From Punica granatum (taxonomy: Eukaryota > Streptophyta > Magnoliopsida > Myrtales > Lythraceae), in assembly GCF_007655135.1 (NCBI RefSeq), contig NC_045132.1:12276001-12340000 (forward strand): a stretch of DNA of 64,000 nucleotides, written 5' to 3'. Position 1 is the stretch's first letter. Each line of letters opens with the position of its first letter. A program made the translations under genes and the position numbers. This document shows, in pieces, positions 58,201 to 64,000 of the stretch. The notes under the pieces were generated by a model. It did no database searches and was not told the DNA's origin. It saw nothing but the letters and a program-made list of their open reading frames with translations.

Positions 58201-58799
58201 CACATGTGCCAAATATCCTTCACACCCCCTTTTCAAAAATTTTGTTGCCTCAAGGGATGATATAACATTGAATGGAGCACCCAACTGATCTCCATGAAGC
58301 TTAAATTCAGGCTCATTTGGTATTCTAAAGATAACCTCTTTCTTGTAACACTCCACAGAAGCATGGTGAGAAGCAAGCCAATCCATTCCGAGAATAACGT
58401 CAAAATCCCAAATGCTTAAGGGTATTAAATCTACTAGCATCTCCTTATCCCCTAAGTGTAGCCTACAACCGCGATACACTTCCCCAACCACTACGCTCTC
58501 CCCCGTCGGTGTAGCTATGGACATACGACTATCTAATAACTCTCGGGGTCTATCAGAATGCATGGCATATGACAATGAGATATATGAATGAGTGGACCCT
58601 GGGTCTATCAATACATGAGCAGGTTTATTAAAGAGACTTAACGTACCCGTCACAACAGTAGGAGTAGCGTCTGCATCCCGCTTCGTTAAGGTGAATACTC
58701 TACCCTGCGTCATTGGTCTATTTGCCTGGACTGCTGAGCTCACCATCGATTTGCCCCCTCGGCTTTGAACACTCTTATTGCTGCTCATCTGCCCACGGC
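55240..58799 (-). pseudogene. pol: pol of element E: protease, RT, RNase H, integrase, chromodomain-like end
   Basis: Read from 58799 down in a single frame with two stops (TGA at about 57814 and TAG at about 57502). Protease: [14 protein letters not shown] (about 58570-58620). [48 protein letters not shown]. RNase [16 protein letters not shown] and [10 protein letters not shown]. Integrase: H-H-C-C finger ending CLVCQQ, and DDE residues in [17 protein letters not shown] and GQSERT. The last 30 or so residues ([20 protein letters not shown]) are a Tekay-type chromodomain, which in this clade directs integration. The N-terminal gag part is cut off by element F. Confidence 0.9.
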
Positions 58800-61790
58800 T
58801 GTCAGCACCCCATTTTGGTCCATCAAGCAGACAGGGCTCATCGAGAATGTACAATGCTATGACTCGAGTGTGGATACAGAAAAACGGCTCAACAGGGCGG
58901 AAAATCACTATTCATCCTCAAGTCGGCGAAATCGGGCAAATGACACATACACCTGACAGAAGGACTCTAGGGGTCACCAAAAGGCAACAGAGCGACCAGA
59001 GAGCTCAACAATGTCCAAAACCGGCATTTTCAGTATATCACACGGACGGTACTATTTTCCGATAGTTCGCTCAATCGTCGGAAGATAGCCAATATTGGAC
59101 TTCAAAAATCCACTTCAATGCCAAGCAGATGAAAAGTATCCCCAAAGGCATTTTGCAAATCATCTGCTCTATACAGAACAACTTTCTGTATACAGACAAC
59201 TTTTCAGTGGAAGTCCAGAAATGCCGGTTTCTCGGAGAAAAGTTAATTCCAAATGTCATATTCGGCCATGCTCCACCAACACACAGAGCATGAACAATGC
59301 TTCAGATTGTCTCTTGGAAGTCACACAGACACTTCAAATGACTTTCGAGTGGCAAAACAAGCATACCCCTCTTCGGAAGAGCATAGCCGGAGACTGGTCT
59401 GATGGAATTACGCCAAACGAAGTTCATACCGCATTGCCCTGAAAACTCTAGCAGACATTCACAATTGGGCAAAACAGACAGCAAAACCCTTTTCAGTTTC
59501 CCGAGTAACCTCCAAGAAGTAGAAATAGCCATTTTCAATGGAAATTCATATCCGGAGATCCTTTTTACGGAAACTTGACGCCGGGCGTCTACCCTACACC
59601 ATGCTAGCCTTCTCAAGGCTCAACGTGGAATCGTCGGAATAAATCAAACGACTCATCTAGACCTCCCGAGCAGTGCTTTAGAGGTCTCAGATACACTTTT
59701 GAAGTCTTTGGAGGTCTGATCTCGACAAACAGAGATTATAGTAATCTCCGGAGTGCCCAAGCAACTCAGAAATCATTCTGAGAAATCCAGTTTTGGCTTC
59801 CTAGGACGTCTCCGGCCCCACGTTAGCATTACCGGCTTAAGGGACAATTGTTCCGTTGCTGACAATTTATGTCAAAATGACCAACGTGAGACACAGACAT
59901 GAGATATGCTGTCAGAAGCGGACAACTTCGCTCTGGTCACCTGCAATGAGCAAAACCGGCTTCCGAGTCTCGTACGCTTTCGAGACATTTCTCCATGAAA
60001 AATGCCAATCTTAGGCTCGTTAAAACCGTTTTCTCGTGCATATCGATAATTCGACGTTCAATTCGAACCACGAACTTCGAATGCGCGACCAATCGAGACC
60101 CGAGCTTTCTCCCGGCTTCTCCTCATGGGCTGTGGGACCCACGGGCTTCCCAAGGGCAACCGCCCCTTTGCCCCAACAATTTCGGCATCATCCTCTCCCT
60201 CTCATGCACTCTAAGCCCAAAATATCTTTAGTCTTTCTATTCAACACTCAAGCCATCAATTCCATCTCCATCAATGCATTTGGCTCTTCCTCATCAATGC
60301 AATGCAAGAAGTCTTCATCCTTATCTTGATTAAAAAATTCGGATTCCACTAATCCATGGCCCTAATTGCACTTTTATTTCACTAATTGCACTTAAGCATA
60401 GCCTATATATACTTTCTAAGTCATTAACTTAATCATACACCTTGAAGCACTCTCTCTCTAGCATTTCTCACTCTTCAAAAGCTCTCAAACTCCATAGCAA
60501 ACCGCAGCAAGCTTCAGCCATTTCCAGCAAGCAAAACCAAGCAAAACCGGGCAAAGTCTTAAGTCGGAATCCCTCCCGGCTTGAATCCAAACTTTACCAA
60601 ACTTCATATCCCACATGTTTTCGACCCCCTCTATCCATTTCTGAGCTTAGATTTTAAGTTTGAAGCCTCTAAGCCATAGAACTAGCCTTGAACAAAATTT
60701 GGACAAATTTGGTCCTTCTCGGGTCAAAAATGTCAAACCGGGTTTCAAGCCTTTCCAAGTCGGTTTGAGCTAGCAAAACCCATCAAACACCTCCCCACAC
60801 AACCCTAGGGTGTCCCAGAGTTATCGGGTCGAAATTTTTGACTGTTTGTGCGGTTTTCCTGCAGATCGGGTCGATCCAAGACTCTTTTCGGAAAACGACC
60901 ACCACAGCCACCTCCAGAGATGAGTTAGCAGTCGGGAGCCGTTGGCCTTGCTCAACAATTCCATCGGGAGCCTCTGTAGCGACGTCCGACCCGACTGGTG
61001 CCAGACGGGTCCGAATTTCCAGACGTGCTCTGTTTTCCGTGATCTTTGCAGGGTTGTACGGGTCGACCCGATAACTCTGGGACCAAACGACCACTACAGT
61101 CACCTCCGGGGGTCAGTTAGGAGTCAGGATCCACTGACCTTGCCTCAAAATTCCATCGGGAGCCTCCGTGGCGACGTCCGACCCGACTTGTGCCAGTCGG
61201 GTCTGTCCAGTATTTCAGCTGGGTCTGTTTGATGCCATTCGGGTCTGTTCAACCAAAAACAGCCCAAACCCGACCCATCAACGGTCCAACCCGACTCTTG
61301 AAGGTCCCATCCCGCATCTCGGGACTAGGTATGGCCATTCCCGACTTAGAGGAGCTAGGACTTTTACATTCTCATTGCGTTTATGGAGTTATAAGGGGTT
61401 TTATGTATGTTTATTTCCAAGTTTTAATCTTTATGCACTTTCCATGTTATATCATGCATATTTATCCTTGATTTATATGCTAGCATGTCGGGAAACATTT
61501 GGATCGTAGTCAAGAAGAACATCCCGACCCGGGAAAGGCAAAGAGCTCACGAGTTTCCCTCCAAGGGAGGTGACCGAATGCTCTCTTGCTCCTTTCGGGC
61601 AAGGAACGATCTTCTTGACCCAATCCAAGTTCGATTCCCGAGTTCCATCGTATTTTCCCACGTGCATGAAGTCGGTATTGTTTTATCGATTCCTTAAATA
61701 ACTTGTTTGTGCATGTTTGCATGTTCGACTGCGTTATTCAAATCGTGGCAATACCGACTTTCGTTTAATCGTGTCATTTATCATGCGTGC
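58800..61790 (+). repeat. 5' LTR of element F, truncated and mosaic
   Basis: 58950-60330 follows A's LTR closely (for example the ACACGGACGGTACTATTTTC region). From about 60340 it instead resembles B's LTR (AAAAAATTCGGAT, the CT-rich run, and repeats with CATCGGGAGCCTC). Near 61480-61780 it again parallels both A and B. It lacks A's 57-bp minisatellite. The sequence then breaks off into internal sequence. No gene is present. Confidence 0.75.
60404..60411 (+). promoter_or_regulatory. Candidate TATA box in F LTR
   Basis: TATATATA in AGCCTATATATACTTTC lies about 40 bp before GCACTCTCTCTCTAGC, aligned with the boxes of A and B. Confidence 0.45.
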
Positions 61791-64000
61791 TCGATGTATC
61801 GATGCACGTCTCACGGCGGGTTCGCACAACACTTACCAGGCCAGTTCGCTTCCCTACACCCTTGTATTGGAATTGCGAACAGTTCATGCTCCTTCATTGT
61901 TTCCTTCTTCCATTGCAGGAAATCCCCAACAAGATGGCAGCCTGAATACTGAACCATCACAATTGAGGCAACAAACGACTCTCATCCAGCTCATTGGGAT
62001 TTCAACACTGAGTTCCCACCCTCCCTCCACAAAGAATGCGAGAAAATCAGAGTCACTGCTTTGCAGCGCCTTGCACCGTTGCTTAGCATTGACCTTTGCT
62101 TTTACATCTCTTGCACTTTCTTATCGAGCATGCATTTACTGCATTAGGCTCCCGCCCCACATCGGGCTTCGGCCCCACTTTTGGGCTTTGCCCTGCATCG
62201 GGCTTCGGCCCAGCATTTATTGCATAAGGCTTCGGCCCAACTTTTAGGCTTTTGCCCCGCATCGGTCTTTGGCCCAGCATTTACTGCATAGGGTTTCAGC
62301 CCAACATTTACTGCATCGGGCTTCAGCCCCACTTTTGGGCTTCGACCTCGCATGTACTGCTTTCGGGCTTCGGCCCCGGCATCTACTGCTTTCGGGCTTC
62401 GGCCTCGCATTTATTACTTTCGGGCCTCGGCCCAGCATTTACTGCTTTTGGGCTCCAACCCCGCATTTACTGCTTTCAGGTTTTGACACCTCACATTTAC
62501 TGCTTTCAGGCTCATCTGAAATCCAAAATCGACTTGGATTCAAATTCATCCAAGCGATACTCTGAGGAGCAAGTCTAATCCTTTAACTGCAAAGACCGGA
62601 AGTGACAGCTCCACAAACAGAGCATGACCCAACTCTCGATCGCAGGAGATACCAGCACAGTCATTCCTCCGATCAAAGAATGGATCTCACCCGTCCTCTG
62701 CCGTCGCCGCCGACTAAGCACTGGAACAACATGCGCAGTCTTCTTTAAACTCTCTTTTGCTTTAATTTAAATGCATTCCCACAAATGGGCTTCCGACATG
62801 AACAAATCCTTCAACGGAGCATTAGGACGGTCTTTGCAACGCCCTATTAGTTCTGTTGAACCTGTTCGACTCGCCAGTCCTCATGGGACCCGGCTCCTCG
62901 AGCCTTCCCTAGGACGGCTGCACAGGCCTACCCGCAATTAGGGAAAATATGCTTATGTGACATCAGTCACGGTCTAACCACTCCAGAGTGGTGATGACCA
63001 GATTCTCGGAAGCAAATGTCGTCTGCACGCAGCACCCCATGGGTCGCGGGCGGGACAAAAAGGGATTTTCCCATGGGATCACCCCATATTTCTTACCACA
63101 TGATCCCCCGCATAATCGCTTAATGTATTGTCTTCTTTGTCATCCTTCACAGGGGCACATTGACCACAGGCAAAGAGCGATGCACGAGTTCACGTTTTCC
63201 CGAGAACTTGTCTCGGACCCTTTCCTTATACTTTAACGAGGGAGGTGTCCAACGATGAGGTACCCCCTATGAAGTCGAAGACGAGGACAATCGAACGAAT
63301 CACTCAGCATTTATGCAACCGTCTTCCTTGAACATCCAGTGACTTCAGCAGCATGCACCCTCCAAGAGGCACATACTGCAAAGAACAACAAGAGATGATC
63401 GGAGATATCGCACAAGGCGCTTACCACGGGCCACTTCAACGAATGAAGATCGGGGCATCCCCGTTCAACATTCGCACCAGGGCAACCTCGTTTCCCTATT
63501 CACGTGGCAATTCTACATTTTGTCTCTAGTCAACAAGGGAAATTCACATGCAATGCTTGCAAGGGCAAATGACACGAAGTTCAGCTTTCGAGTGCACGAG
63601 TGTCAAACTTCCAAGAAAGCCGGTCCTCACAAAATAGGGCTAGCAACATGCAACGAGTCTCCACGAGGCGAAGCACACCAAAGCGGCCTCGGCGATGCAA
63701 AGTCGAGGAGTTTCAAACAAATACACGGGGTACAAAACAAACCCTGGCTGCAAGAAAAAAATAGAGCGGAAAGAACCCGCCAATGAAGAGAGAGAGAAAA
63801 GAAGCGGGAAAAACCCGCCAACCAACAAAAGAAAGGCAATGCCGAGGTTCATCAAAAGCACCGGCATCGCCAATCCAGAGAAATCAACAAACCCCGACAA
63901 AAGGGGAGCAGCAGACAAAACTCCTGGACGAAGACAGAAAACAATGCACTCGGAGGTTGAATCCTTCAAAACCTTCACACTTGCAAACTCGAGAGATAAA
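61790..64000 (+). other. Internal non-coding region of F, homologous to B
   Basis: It parallels B 8330-10680 in order, including the UUCG hairpin array, the CCTTCCCTAGGACGGCTGC phrase and the purine-rich stretch near 63760-63840. No protein motif is visible on either strand. Differences from B are frequent, so F is a distant copy or from another subfamily. Confidence 0.72.
62150..62460 (+). repeat. UUCG-loop hairpin array of F
   Basis: GGGCTTCGGCCC recurs exactly near 62164, 62199 and 62374, with variants GGGTTTCAGCCC, GGGCTTCAGCCC and GGGCCTCGGCCC. Spacers include GCATTTACTGC. It is the counterpart of B 8686-9135, but the copies are arranged differently, so the array turns over while the hairpin core is kept. 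Confidence 0.78.

Larger units (their letters stand above)
54069..58799 (-). mobile_element. Element E: Del/Tekay-like chromovirus (Ty3/Gypsy), partial
   Basis: A minus-strand protease-RT-RNase H-integrase polyprotein with a chromodomain-like C-terminus (55240-58799) is followed by a polypurine tract and an A/T-rich 3' LTR (55205 to about 54069). Its gag lies beyond element F, which is inserted at 58800. It is unrelated in detail to the Ogre-like elements: the RT has FIDD rather than YVDD, a single active RNase H, and no extra ORF in view. It carries two in-frame stops in pol. Confidence 0.85.
58800..64000 (+). mobile_element. Element F: B-like non-autonomous element with A-like LTR start, partial
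   Basis: It begins TGTCAGCACCCCATTTTGG at 58800 inside E's gag. It has about 3 kb of LTR, then switches near 61790 into internal sequence like B 8330-10680, and leaves the window just before the point where B's GCAAAA hairpin block starts. No primer site or leader is present, so a deletion has removed the inner LTR end, primer site and start of the internal region. It has no coding capacity. The preceding CACGG (58795-58799) may be its target duplication; the other end is outside. Confidence 0.8.

Noticed and set aside
1..64000. Host genes, tRNA or rRNA genes
   Set aside because: Every substantial coding frame is a retroelement protein or a repeat by-product. I found no convincing tRNA cloverleaf or rRNA sequence by eye.

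Overview
The window is plant nuclear DNA made entirely of LTR retrotransposons, most of them nested. I see no host gene, rRNA or tRNA gene, CRISPR array or bacterial feature. The evidence is the plant-type Ty3/Gypsy lineages: Tat/Ogre-like elements with an extra open reading frame before gag, and a Del/Tekay-like chromovirus. A eudicot is likely, but I cannot name the species.

Layout. Element C (minus strand) is an Ogre/Tat-like element that starts with a truncated 5' LTR at 50524 and runs off the left edge of the window. Two younger elements, both on the plus strand, sit inside it. Element B (1442-18180) is in its reverse transcriptase gene. Element A (19414-42689) is at its gag-protease region. 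Both insertions have exact 5-bp target duplications (GTAGT for B, GCAGG for A), and C's reading frame resumes on the far side of each. C itself lies in the start of the internal region of a rearranged copy D (50525-54068). To the right is a minus-strand Tekay-like chromovirus E (54069-58799), interrupted by a plus-strand element F (58800 to the right edge).

Element A is about 23.3 kb, with LTRs of 5.57 and 5.80 kb, a primer binding site, ORF1, gag-protease, a candidate intron, pol with two RNase H domains and integrase, a long 3' non-coding region and a polypurine tract. It is structurally complete, but three in-frame stops and a probable frameshift near the start of ORF1 break it. Element B is about 16.7 kb, has LTRs of 5.5 kb, and encodes nothing recognisable. 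Its leader just after the primer site and a hairpin block near its 3' end match those of A, so it looks like a large non-autonomous derivative that uses proteins made by relatives such as C or A. F is a damaged relative of B.

The least explained part is the non-coding sequence of A, B and F. It contains (i) a series of hairpins of common design, each followed by GCAAAA, whose stems are kept by paired changes; (ii) arrays of short hairpins with UUCG-type loops in B and F; and (iii) a 56-bp tandem array in A whose units also fold. Candidate introns at the same site in A and C would join protease to reverse transcriptase in frame, as described for Ogre elements.
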